From contig JAQVDY010000003.1 of the NCBI GenBank assembly GCA_028698215.1, positions 70,001-127,843 on the forward strand: a stretch of DNA of 57,843 bases, written 5' to 3'. A model generated the notes under the pieces. That model made no database searches. It saw nothing but the letters and a program-made list of their open reading frames with translations, and was not told the origin of the DNA. The DNA comes from Actinomycetota bacterium (GTDB lineage: Bacteria; Actinomycetota; Humimicrobiia; Humimicrobiales; Humimicrobiaceae). Shown here in pieces: positions 39,991-47,902 of this stretch. How positions within the stretch are numbered: the first letter of the stretch is position 1; the number at the start of each line of letters is the position of its first letter. The translations under genes and the position numbers were made by a program.

Positions 39991-41322
39991 ATGAAAAAGC
40001 CAGATTGCTACTTGGCTATTGATGCTGGTACCTCCAGCGTCAAGGTAGGGATAGTAGACCAAGAATATAACCTGGTTAGGCAGGCCAGTGAAAGCTATTG
40101 CTTTAAAGCTGAAAAAAAAGATGAAGTTTCGCTTGATTTTAAGCTTTTAATGGCCAAACTGCTAAAAGCTCTATCCCCGTTAAGGGAAGATTTATCTGTT
40201 ATTAAAGGGGTAGCTTTTTCAGTTCTTTGTCCAGGACTAGTGCCTTTAGATAAGGAGGGTGAACCCTTAACAGATGCCATAATACACTTGGACAGGCGGA
40301 GCGTGCGGCAGGCTCAGCAGGCTTTGAAGTTAATAGGAGAAGAAGAATTTTTAAAGTATTCTGGCAATCTGCCTTTTCCCGGAGGGATATCCCTGACCTC
40401 TATGTTATGGATTAAGCAGAATTGGCCCGATGTATATAAAGATACTTATATGTGGGGTCACACCAATACTTTTTTGGCCAGGCAGTTTACCGGTAAGTTT
40501 GGAATTGATCCCAGCAATGCATCCTTTACCGGTCTTTATAATACGGTAGGATATTCTGATTGGAATATGGATTTAGCAAGTACTTTAGGAATTGATAAGG
40601 ATAAGCTGCCCCCGGTTCTTTATTCACACCAGGTAGTAGGAAATATTACCAGACAAATAAATAACCTAACCGGCATTCCCCAGGGAGTGCCGGTTACTAT
40701 TGGTGCTGCGGATACTGCCTGTGCCGCAGTGGGTGCAGGAGTAAATGAAGATGGGCGGATTCTCAATTCCACCGGTACAGTAGAGCTGATGGTATTGTGC
40801 ATGGATAAACCGGCAGTAGATAAAAGACTGCTGCTTAGAACTCACCCTATCCCTCAAAAATGGCTTAGCATGAATATAATTGGAGCGGGTGGAGCATCAG
40901 TAGAATGGTTTAGAAAAAATTTTTGCAGGGAAATGGATGAGGATTATTATTACCGTAAATACCTTCCTCGGGTATTAAATGATTATAAGATTAGATGCCA
41001 GTTCAGGCCCTACCTGGCTGGAGACCGTTTAAGTTTTAGCCAGAAGGCAGGTTCCTTTAGCAACTTGTCCTTGGGTACCGAACGGGAAGATATGCTAAGG
41101 GCTCTGGTAAATGGTATCATCAAGCCTATGGAAAAAGCGCTGCACCAGTTTGAACAAATAACCAATACTAATAAAATTATCAGGTATACTGGAAAAGGAA
41201 GCAGTTTCCTAACCCAAATTAAAAAAGAGAAATTTTACCCTTATATTTTGGAGCCCACCATTACCAATAATACCCTTATAGGGGCCGGTATGCTCATAAA
41301 AATGAATAATGGAATTAATTAG
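39991..41322 (+). CDS. FGGY-family carbohydrate kinase
   Basis: A 443-residue sugar kinase, somewhat shorter than the usual 480-500. The N-terminal phosphate loop is LAIDAGTSSVKVGIVD; the second half has NSTGTVELM and GAGGASVEWF, then TGKGSSFLTQI where the family usually has GGG(A/S)xS. It phosphorylates a ketose, polyol or sugar acid; xylulose- or fuculose-type substrates are candidates given the fucose-isomerase-like enzyme nearby. The gene follows dehydrogenase A by 2 bp. A promoter for gntR begins right after its stop, so the upstream trio is a separate transcription unit. Confidence 0.85.
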   Translation: MKKPDCYLAIDAGTSSVKVGIVDQEYNLVRQASESYCFKAEKKDEVSLDFKLLMAKLLKALSPLREDLSVIKGVAFSVLCPGLVPLDKEGEPLTDAIIHLDRRSVRQAQQALKLIGEEEFLKYSGNLPFPGGISLTSMLWIKQNWPDVYKDTYMWGHTNTFLARQFTGKFGIDPSNASFTGLYNTVGYSDWNMDLASTLGIDKDKLPPVLYSHQVVGNITRQINNLTGIPQGVPVTIGAADTACAAVGAGVNEDGRILNSTGTVELMVLCMDKPAVDKRLLLRTHPIPQKWLSMNIIGAGGASVEWFRKNFCREMDEDYYYRKYLPRVLNDYKIRCQFRPYLAGDRLSFSQKAGSFSNLSLGTEREDMLRALVNGIIKPMEKALHQFEQITNTNKIIRYTGKGSSFLTQIKKEKFYPYILEPTITNNTLIGAGMLIKMNNGIN

Positions 41323-41334
41323 GCTAAAAAGGTT

Positions 41335-41400
41335 TTGACAAAAGCTTTCAATATAGATTACAATGAACTGGTATGACCAGCTAGGATTACTGGTATGCGT
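41335..41400 (+). promoter_or_regulatory. gntR promoter with GntR/FadR-type operator
   Basis: TTGACA at 41335-41340, 18 bp, TACAAT at 41359-41364: a strong promoter. Just downstream, over the expected start point, CTGGTATGACCAG (41368-41380) is a perfect palindrome with arms CTGGT/ACCAG, matching the FadR-class TGGT-N3-ACCA form. A second copy of the left half, CTGGTATG, lies at 41390-41397, 22 bp further, two helical turns away. Repressor binding here would block transcription. Confidence 0.7.
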
Positions 41401-41432
41401 GGAGTAACTTGTTTGCCTATTAAAATAATACA

Positions 41433-42152
41433 ATGAACAAATCTGATTTAAAATCAGTTAATAATAAAAGCACCGTTCAGATGGTAATAGACCAGTTAAT
41501 CAGTCAAATAAAAAAAGGCCAGTTAAAACCCAATGATAAAATGCATTCCCAAAGAGAACTAGCTAAAAGGTTTAAGGTGGGAAGAAGTTGCGTAAGGGAA
41601 GCCCTCCAGGCTCTAAGCCTATCCAATATAATTGAAATTAAGCCCTGCAAAGGGGCTTTTATTTCAGAACTATCCATAGAGTCCATTATGAACCCGGCTA
41701 AAGTCCATCTTACTGTAACCAAGGAAGAGCTTTTTGATTTAGTCAATGTAAGACTTATTTTAGAAACTGCAGCCATTAGAGATGCAGTAGTTAATGCCTT
41801 ACCGGGAGATTTAGAAAAACTTCAAAGACATATAAACAATACCAAGAAATGCCTTCAGGAAAACAAAATTGACCTATATTATTTTGAAGATTACGAATTT
41901 CACAAAACTATTTTTAATTGTACCCAAAACAAGGTATTAATAAATATATTTGATTTTATCTTTGAGATCCTGGTGGAAGGCATAAAAACCACTGCCCAGG
42001 TGCCTGGTTCTAAAGATAGGGGATTAAAATGGCATAAGGAAATATATAAGCATATAAAGAATAAGGATGTGGATGGTGCAGAGAAAGCCCTGACCAGCCA
42101 CCTTATGCAAATTAGGGAGGATATTAATAGGGCAGATTTTTTAATGAGTTAA
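41433..42152 (+). CDS. GntR-family regulator, FadR/FCD subfamily
   Basis: A 239-residue transcription factor. The N-terminal winged helix-turn-helix is seen in KMHSQRELAKRFKVGRSCVREALQ and KPCKGAFI (about residues 30-80). The C-terminal helical FCD domain (VRLILETAAIRDAV, YYFEDYEFHKTIFN, WHKEIYKHIKNKD) has the Asp/His positions that usually bind a metal and a carboxylate effector, so the inducer is probably a sugar acid or other organic acid. It probably represses its own promoter and the isomerase-ALDH genes behind it. Confidence 0.9.
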   Translation: MNKSDLKSVNNKSTVQMVIDQLISQIKKGQLKPNDKMHSQRELAKRFKVGRSCVREALQALSLSNIIEIKPCKGAFISELSIESIMNPAKVHLTVTKEELFDLVNVRLILETAAIRDAVVNALPGDLEKLQRHINNTKKCLQENKIDLYYFEDYEFHKTIFNCTQNKVLINIFDFIFEILVEGIKTTAQVPGSKDRGLKWHKEIYKHIKNKDVDGAEKALTSHLMQIREDINRADFLMS

Positions 42153-42200
42153 ACTATTAGAATATTTATTAATAAAATAATCAAAAAACGGGAGGATAAT

Positions 42201-43544
42201 ATGGCAATTAAATTTAGAAAGGTTAAGCTGGGGTTTGTTAATTTAGCCCTGGATTTTCTGGATGAAGAAGATCTAAAAACTGCTTCCGGCTATGCTAAAG
42301 ATGCCAGGGAATTGCTGGAAAGCATGGGGGCTGAAGTGGTTGAATTCCCTAAACCCATGGATTCCAGGCCATTGGCTAATGAAGCTTGGAAACTATTTAC
42401 AACCGAAATTGTAGACGCCGTAGTTATATTCAATGGTACTTTCTCTACAGGCGACATCACTGTGGAGCTGGTAAGAAACATGGATTGCCCCTTCTTGATC
42501 TGGGGCATAGAAGAATTTGCCGCCAGCAAGCATAATTTTACCGGCTCTATGGTAGGAGCAATGCCTGCAGGCAGCATTTTTAAAAATTTCGGCAGGACAT
42601 TTTCTTTTGTCTATGGCAATGCCAAAGGCGGTAGGCCAAATCATGGTGTACAAAAATTTATTAAAGCGGTAACTGCTATTGCTTATCTTAGGGAAGCAGC
42701 CATAGGGGTAATTGGAATGAGGCCTGATGGCTTTGAAATTTCTGATTTTGATGAGCTGGCTATCAAACAAAAATTCGGCACCACTATCACCAAGGTTTCT
42801 ATGTATGAGTTCTCTAATATAATTAAGGGAATTAGCGAAGAAGAAATTGATAAGGATATGGAAACCCAAAAACAGATATTCGAGATTGCAGAAAAAGATT
42901 TGGAGGAATCAAGAGGGCTATCCAGAGTATATCTTGCAGTTAAAAAGGTAGTGGAAGAAAAGAATCTAAAATCTTATGCACCTGATTGCTGGCCTGAATT
43001 AAGGGACATAGACAAAACTCCTATTTGTCCTGCTAACGGCCGTTGCAATGCTGAAGGTATTATGGCTTCCTGTGAAAACGATGTTGATGGATCTTTAACT
43101 TTAATGCTGCAATATGTGCTTGCTGGAAGTACTCCCTGGTTTGCAGACTTTGTAAATATTATAGATGACCTGGATGCATTACTTTTCTGGCACTGTGGAA
43201 ATTCACCTTATAATCTGTCTTACAAGAAAACCAAAATAGAAAGGGTATTTGGGGGATTAGCAGAGACAGATTCTTTAAAGGGCGGAGTGGCTACAGTGTG
43301 CAGGCTCAATTCAATAAGAGGGGAATATGCTATTCATGCAGGTATTGGAGAAGTAATTGAAACCGAGCCCTTGCTGAAGGGCAGCAACCTTTGCATAAAG
43401 ATGAAAGGTGGAAATTTCGAATTTGTAGAGTCACTTCTCAGGAATGGTATTCCTCATCATAATGGATTGGTTTACGGTGATATTTTAGAGGAACTGGAAG
43501 AATTTGCAAAGCTGATGCAAATACCTTTTGTTGTACAAAAATAA
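42201..43544 (+). CDS. L-fucose/L-arabinose-isomerase-like sugar isomerase
   Basis: A 447-residue protein of the COG2407 type, shorter than E. coli FucI (about 590). Likely metal ligands are Glu and Asp in ASCENDVDGSLT and His in LLFWHCGNSP; the C-terminal substrate domain follows (GIPHHNGLVYGD). It should interconvert an aldose and a ketose with Mn2+, but the sugar is unknown. Start ATG with GGGAGG in the leader. It follows gntR by 48 bp and precedes the aldehyde dehydrogenase by 19 bp, so all three form one unit. Confidence 0.8.
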   Translation: MAIKFRKVKLGFVNLALDFLDEEDLKTASGYAKDARELLESMGAEVVEFPKPMDSRPLANEAWKLFTTEIVDAVVIFNGTFSTGDITVELVRNMDCPFLIWGIEEFAASKHNFTGSMVGAMPAGSIFKNFGRTFSFVYGNAKGGRPNHGVQKFIKAVTAIAYLREAAIGVIGMRPDGFEISDFDELAIKQKFGTTITKVSMYEFSNIIKGISEEEIDKDMETQKQIFEIAEKDLEESRGLSRVYLAVKKVVEEKNLKSYAPDCWPELRDIDKTPICPANGRCNAEGIMASCENDVDGSLTLMLQYVLAGSTPWFADFVNIIDDLDALLFWHCGNSPYNLSYKKTKIERVFGGLAETDSLKGGVATVCRLNSIRGEYAIHAGIGEVIETEPLLKGSNLCIKMKGGNFEFVESLLRNGIPHHNGLVYGDILEELEEFAKLMQIPFVVQK

Positions 43545-43563
43545 ATATTAGCAAGGAGGAAAG

Positions 43564-45036
43564 ATGAAAGAATTTAAGCTGTTTATCAACAACCAGTGGG
43601 TTGATGCCGAAAATGGCAAAACCTTTATTTCCTATTGCCCCGCTACGGGCGAGGAACTGGCAAAACTTGCAGCTGCTTCCGAAAATGATGTAAACAAGGC
43701 AGTAGCTGCAGCTAAAGCTGCTGCCCCTAAATGGGCTGCTATGAGCGGTGATCAGAGAGCTGACCTGATGATGAAAGCTTTGGAAATAATGAAGAGAAGG
43801 CATCAGGAACTGGCAGAATGGGAAGCTAAGGATGTAGGGAAACCCATTCATGAAACAGTCAATACTGATTTACCTTATGCTTTTATGGCTATGGAGTATT
43901 TCTCCAATAAGGCCAGGCAAATCAGGGGAGATGAAGTACCTATTGCTGGGGGAGAAACATTATGTTATGAAACCTGGGAGCCTTATGGCGTAGTAGGCTC
44001 AATTATTCCCTGGAACTTCCCCATACATATTGGTACCAGAACCATATGCCCTGCGTTATCTGCAGGAAATACCGTAGTTTTAAAAGCTTCCAGTATGGCT
44101 CCCATCACCTGCCAGATGCTGGGTGAAATTTTCTTGGAAGCCGGTTATCCTGAAGGTGTGTTAAATATTGTATCTGGGTCAGGGAGTGTTACCGGGGAAG
44201 CCATGCTGGTACATCCTGATATAGACATGATTTCTTTTACTGGCTCTACTGCTGTGGGCAGAAGATGCATGCAGGCTGCTGCTGAATCAAACTTAAAGAA
44301 AGTAATTCTAGAGCTGGGCGGCAAAGGCCCCTTCATTGCTGAGCCTGACTGCAAAGTGAGCGATGCAGTTAATTCTCTCATATTAGGATTCTGTTTCATG
44401 CAAGGAGAAGTTTGCTGTGCTTCCACCAGGCTATATGCCCATGAAGACATTTATGATGAGTTTGTAGACCTGCTGGTAAAAAGATGTAATTCCATGAAGA
44501 TTGGCGATATCATGGATCCTGAAACCAGGATGGGAGCCTTGATAGATGAGAATCAGTATAAAACTATTGACGGTTACGTACAAAGAGCTGTAAAAGACGG
44601 CGCTAAACTATTATGTGGAGGCCAAAGGGTAACTGGTGGAGTATTTGATAAAGGATTCTTCTATCCTCCTACAGTGCTGGAAGTCAACGATAACAGTATG
44701 GAATGCGTACAGGAAGAAATATTTGGGCCAGTGGTAACCGTAATGAAATATAAAACCTTTGAAGAAGCTCTGGAACTTGCCAATGATACTGTATACGGCC
44801 TGGGTGCTACTATTTGGAGCGAGAATGTTAGAAAGCTTATCAAAGCTACCAGAACATTGGATGCCGGTATAGTATGGATGAACACAAATGTTATGTCTAA
44901 GATCGAAGCTTCTTATGGGGGCAATAAATTAAGCGGAATCGGTAGAGAAGGCGGAGAAGTCGGCCTTATGGAATACCTGAAGTGCAAGAACAATGTTCTT
45001 TTCTTGGGCGAAGAAGGCAATTACTACGGATTCTAA
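43564..45036 (+). CDS. NAD-dependent aldehyde dehydrogenase, non-acylating type
   Basis: A 490-residue classical ALDH that oxidises an aldehyde to its acid. Motifs are IIPWNFPIHI (cofactor), SFTGSTAVGRR, ELGGKGPFIAE with general base Glu250, GEVCCASTR with the nucleophile Cys284, and EEIFGPVV. It resembles lactaldehyde/glycolaldehyde/betaine-type dehydrogenases, not the CoA-acylating EutE/PduP type usual in microcompartments, and I see no added encapsulation helix at either end. Ribosome site AAGGAGG. A strong hairpin follows the stop. Confidence 0.92.
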   Translation: MKEFKLFINNQWVDAENGKTFISYCPATGEELAKLAAASENDVNKAVAAAKAAAPKWAAMSGDQRADLMMKALEIMKRRHQELAEWEAKDVGKPIHETVNTDLPYAFMAMEYFSNKARQIRGDEVPIAGGETLCYETWEPYGVVGSIIPWNFPIHIGTRTICPALSAGNTVVLKASSMAPITCQMLGEIFLEAGYPEGVLNIVSGSGSVTGEAMLVHPDIDMISFTGSTAVGRRCMQAAAESNLKKVILELGGKGPFIAEPDCKVSDAVNSLILGFCFMQGEVCCASTRLYAHEDIYDEFVDLLVKRCNSMKIGDIMDPETRMGALIDENQYKTIDGYVQRAVKDGAKLLCGGQRVTGGVFDKGFFYPPTVLEVNDNSMECVQEEIFGPVVTVMKYKTFEEALELANDTVYGLGATIWSENVRKLIKATRTLDAGIVWMNTNVMSKIEASYGGNKLSGIGREGGEVGLMEYLKCKNNVLFLGEEGNYYGF

Positions 45037-45048
45037 AGTAAAAATTAG

Positions 45049-45078
45049 CAGGGAGGGGTTGCAGGCAGCCCCTCCCTG
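45049..45078 (+). terminator. Hairpin terminator after the aldehyde dehydrogenase gene
   Basis: CAGGGAGGGG (45049-45058) and CCCCTCCCTG (45069-45078) form a 10-bp GC-rich stem with a 10-nt loop, 13 bp after the stop codon. The downstream TTATTGTTT is only moderately T-rich. It separates the gntR-isomerase-ALDH unit from the aldolase B-BMC unit, whose promoter should lie in 45079-45175, where TATAAT boxes occur at 45109-45114 and 45131-45136 without good -35 partners. Confidence 0.75.
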
Positions 45079-45175
45079 GGCTATTATTGTTTGCAAATAG
45101 ATTAGAATTATAATAGTATTAGCTAATTTTTATAATTTAACAGTACAACATATGCTTTAGTAAGGGCTGGTATAA

Positions 45176-46144
45176 ATGAATGATAACCGTTTTAAAGTAG
45201 TTTTTACTGATTATGATTTCGAAGATGTAGCTATTGAAAAAGAAGTCTTGTCACAAATGGATTGTGATATAGTAGAGCTACAAAGCAAAGATGAGGACAA
45301 GCTAACCGCAGAATGCGCAGACGCTGATGGTTTAATAGTGCAGTATGCTCCCATATCCGATAAGGTAATTGCGGCTATGCAGAAATGCAAAGTAATATCC
45401 AGGTATGGTATAGGGGTAGATACCATCAACTTATCGGCAGCTACCCAAAAGGGAATAAAAGTATGTAATGTCCCTGATTACTGCTTGGATGAAGTAGCTG
45501 ACCATAGCTTAGCTTTGATTATGTCTTTGGGAAGAAAAATAGTAGATTTAACCAAAGCCGTAAAATCAGGGGTATGGGATGCAGTAGGGACATCTAAACC
45601 TGTATTTAATTTTAAAAGGCAGATACTGGGTATCATAGGGTTCGGAAAGATTCCTCAAAACCTTTACCCCAAGGTAAAGGCCCTTTTTGGCAAAGTACTA
45701 ATATATGATCCTTATGTAAGCCAGGAAATAAAAGACCAGTTTGGCTTGGAAATGGCTAGTTTTTATGAAATAATTCATAATTCAGATTTCCTTTCTATTT
45801 ACTGTCCTTTAAATGATTCCACCTTTCACATGTTTGACCAGAGAGAATTCCAAATGATGAAGCCTACCTCTTTTATTGTGAATACCTCCAGGGGCGGCAT
45901 AATAAATACAGAAGCTTTGTATCTGGCTTTAATTCACGGCCATATAGCTGGAGCAGGATTGGATGTATTGGAACAGGAACCGCCTGGAATAGATAATGAG
46001 CTGGTTAAGCTGGATAATGTAATAGTAACTCCTCATGCCGCTTTCTATTCTGAATCTTCCATTGAGGATTTAAAATACAAAACCGCCTTGAATATTGTAA
46101 AAGTTTTAAAAGATGATAACCCACAAAATGTGGTTAATCGGTAG
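45176..46144 (+). CDS. D-2-hydroxyacid dehydrogenase B (CtBP/PGDH-like)
   Basis: A 322-residue dehydrogenase of the same family as the enzyme at 39023-39988 but only distantly similar to it. Catalytic Arg (VNTSRGG), Glu (DVLEQEPP) and His (VTPHAA) are present. The glycine-rich loop reads GFGKIPQ: the third glycine of GxGxxG is Pro160. Function and cofactor preference may differ from the family norm. First gene of the unit that ends with the BMC shell protein. Confidence 0.82.
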   Translation: MNDNRFKVVFTDYDFEDVAIEKEVLSQMDCDIVELQSKDEDKLTAECADADGLIVQYAPISDKVIAAMQKCKVISRYGIGVDTINLSAATQKGIKVCNVPDYCLDEVADHSLALIMSLGRKIVDLTKAVKSGVWDAVGTSKPVFNFKRQILGIIGFGKIPQNLYPKVKALFGKVLIYDPYVSQEIKDQFGLEMASFYEIIHNSDFLSIYCPLNDSTFHMFDQREFQMMKPTSFIVNTSRGGIINTEALYLALIHGHIAGAGLDVLEQEPPGIDNELVKLDNVIVTPHAAFYSESSIEDLKYKTALNIVKVLKDDNPQNVVNR

Positions 46145-46162
46145 TTGAAAGGAGTATAGTTT

Positions 46163-47347
46163 ATGGATATACCTGAAGGCGTAATCGTAGCAATGCTTAC
46201 CCCCTTTGACGAGCAGGGGAAAATAAATGAAGTAGAGGTAAGAAGGTTCGTTAATTTTTTGATTGATAAAGGGGTTGACGGTTTATTTCCGGTAGCTTCT
46301 TGTGGTGAGTATACCCATATGGATATGGGTGAAAGAAAGTTTTTAATTGATGTCGTGGTAGATGAAGCCAGGGGCAGGGTAGATGTAATACCGGGTTCCG
46401 GGGCTACTTGTCACCATAAATCAGTAGAGATAGCAAATTATGCTAAGGAAAAAGGCTGCTCAGGAGTAGTTTTGCATGGGCCTTACTTTTTCCAGAATAC
46501 CAAGGAAGTAGTAGAAGGTCACTTAAGAAAAGTAGCAGAATCGGTAGATATTCCTATCTTTTTATACAATATTCCATTCTTTGCCAATGAAGTTACTCCC
46601 CAAATGGCAGAAAACCTGTGCAATATGCCTAATGTAGTTGGAATAAAGGATTCTTCTGGCAATATGGTTAATGTTATGAACTTGATCGAAATGACCAGAA
46701 AGGTAAACCCTGATTTCAGGGTATTGGTAGGTGCAGAGGAAATACTTCTACCAGCATTAATGATGGGCGGCAGGGGCTGCATGACTGCTACTGCAGGTAT
46801 TATGCCTGAATTTATGGTGGGCATATATAAGAACTTCCTAAACCAAAACACCCAGAATGCTGCCAATTTGCAGTTTGCAATCCTTCCCTTGATCAGGGAA
46901 ATGAAATCTGTAAACTTTCCTCAGGGATTTAAAGAGGCTTTGGATGTTAGGGGCATAAATACAGGACCTCCTATGATGAACTATCCCCCCCAGGAAATGG
47001 CTAAGATTGCTGATTTAAAAACCAGGTTAGAGCTGGAAATGGAAAACCTTATGGATAAATATTTCACAGGAGTTTCCCTTAAATACAGGGAAGGCAGTGA
47101 TATAAGGGCCAAGCTAAGTTATCCTGCCCCCATGGCCAGCGAAACCACAGCAGGTATTAAAAAATATAGTGATTGTGTAGTATGCGGTATGTGTGATGGC
47201 GATGTTGAATGCAAGGTAGTACCTTGCGACAGTGTTTCCACCGATAGTGCCCAGCAGGCTACACCTATAGGCAATAAGGAAAATATAGATGAAGCTCAGC
47301 TTCAGGAAATAATTGCACAGACTATTAAGAAGGTTCTGGGCCAATAA
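46163..47347 (+). CDS. DHDPS/NAL-family aldolase B with Cys-rich segment and encapsulation-peptide-like tail
   Basis: A 394-residue protein, about 95 longer than the family norm. Residues 1-300 are a complete class I aldolase barrel with Tyr135 (LYNIP) and Lys162 (GIKDSS); the carboxylate loop is ASCGEY, and the DapA-type arginine is absent. After the barrel comes a segment with five cysteines (C338, C341, C344, C350, C355; CVVCGMC...ECKVVPC) that could bind a metal or Fe-S centre. After a flexible linker, residues 376-394 (DEAQLQEIIAQTIKKVLGQ) form an amphipathic helix of the kind that targets enzymes into microcompartments. The BMC-H gene follows after 18 bp. The likely reaction is retro-aldol release of pyruvate plus an aldehyde; the substrate is unknown. 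Confidence 0.85.
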   Translation: MDIPEGVIVAMLTPFDEQGKINEVEVRRFVNFLIDKGVDGLFPVASCGEYTHMDMGERKFLIDVVVDEARGRVDVIPGSGATCHHKSVEIANYAKEKGCSGVVLHGPYFFQNTKEVVEGHLRKVAESVDIPIFLYNIPFFANEVTPQMAENLCNMPNVVGIKDSSGNMVNVMNLIEMTRKVNPDFRVLVGAEEILLPALMMGGRGCMTATAGIMPEFMVGIYKNFLNQNTQNAANLQFAILPLIREMKSVNFPQGFKEALDVRGINTGPPMMNYPPQEMAKIADLKTRLELEMENLMDKYFTGVSLKYREGSDIRAKLSYPAPMASETTAGIKKYSDCVVCGMCDGDVECKVVPCDSVSTDSAQQATPIGNKENIDEAQLQEIIAQTIKKVLGQ

Positions 47348-47365
47348 TAAAGAAAGGATTAAGAT

Positions 47366-47629
47366 ATGAATAAAGCATTAGGTTTAATTGAGACCAGAGG
47401 GCTGGTAGGGTCCATAGAAGCTGCTGATGCCATGGTGAAGGCAGCCAATGTAACTCTAATTTCTAAAGCTTATGTAGGCGGAGGATTAGTTACAGTCATA
47501 GTTGAAGGTGATGTAGGGGCAGTAAAAGCTGCTGTAGATGCAGGTTCTGCTGCCGCCAAGAGAGTGGGGGAGGTAGTATCTGTACATGTTATACCTAGGC
47601 CCCATGAGGAAACATCAAAAATAATTTAA
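47366..47629 (+). CDS. Bacterial microcompartment shell protein, BMC-H (hexamer)
   Basis: An 87-residue single BMC domain close to EutM/PduA/CcmK. Diagnostic stretches are [49 protein letters not shown] and [22 protein letters not shown]. The pore loop (between the YVGGG strand and VTVIVEG) has small residues, which suits passage of small polar metabolites. Only this one shell gene is in the window; a BMC-P pentamer and BMC-T trimers would be needed for a closed shell and must lie elsewhere. Start ATG after AAAGGATTAAG. Confidence 0.95.
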   Translation: MNKALGLIETRGLVGSIEAADAMVKAANVTLISKAYVGGGLVTVIVEGDVGAVKAAVDAGSAAAKRVGEVVSVHVIPRPHEETSKII

Positions 47630-47672
47630 CTGATTTTGGGTGCTGCGGCGTTTATTGAATTAAGACTTGAAT

Positions 47673-47678
47673 TATGAT
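47673..47678 (+). promoter_or_regulatory. Promoter of the RNA upstream of alaS (-10 box)
   Basis: TATGAT at 47673-47678, with TTTATT 16 bp upstream as a weak -35. Initiation 7 bp downstream falls at 47685, exactly the first base of the closing helix of the predicted RNA. Confidence 0.45.
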
Positions 47679-47684
47679 AACATC

Positions 47685-47880
47685 AAAATGGATACGCTGT
47701 TTGGTACGTAATTAGAGTTAATTTTTGTGCCAACAAATTAACTTTGGAAGCCCAAACTTCATCTGCGGCATAAATGCCCGTGTTATTGCGGGACTTATAA
47801 AACAGCTAGGAGGGCATCCACCTGCTGAGGCAGGGCATAAAAAACTTCCAATAATTACGGCCGAATGGGGTATCCATTTT
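47685..47880 (+). ncRNA. Structured non-coding RNA candidate, class not recognised
   Basis: A 196-nt stretch with nested, perfectly matched helices. P1: 47685-47695 with 47870-47880 (AAAATGGATAC/GTATCCATTTT). Next: 47700-47704 with 47861-47865 (one G-U), then 47707-47714 with 47852-47859 (CGTAATTA/TAATTACG). A junction follows, with hairpin 47716-47724/47735-47743 (AGTTAATTT/AAATTAACT) and helix 47744-47750/47845-47851 (TTGGAAG/CTTCCAA). The inner part has small hairpins (47767-47778, 47777-47792, 47821-47834) and two GGGCAT copies (47812, 47833) that can pair alternately with ATGCCC at 47774. It fills most of the 273-bp gap between the BMC-H gene and alaS. It lacks T-box, tmRNA and RNase P signatures. 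It could be a free RNA or an alaS leader element. Confidence 0.7.
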
Positions 47881-47902
47881 ATTAAGAACGTTTGATTTTT
47901 TT

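Noticed and set aside
45167-45173. CTGGTAT before dehydrogenase B as a second GntR site
   Set aside because: Only one half-site is present with no ACCAG partner, and it overlaps the ribosome site; chance is likely.
38134-47347. Annotating both DHDPS-family genes as lysine biosynthesis dapA
   Set aside because: The DapA substrate arginine is missing in both and the neighbours are catabolic sugar genes, not lysine genes.
47630-47902. T-box leader for alaS, tmRNA, 6S or a cobalamin riboswitch in this gap
   Set aside because: The T-box AGGGTGGNACCGCG, the tmRNA tRNA-like ends, a simple 6S-type rod with central bubble, and the cobalamin-box consensus are all absent; the helices form a branched structure instead.
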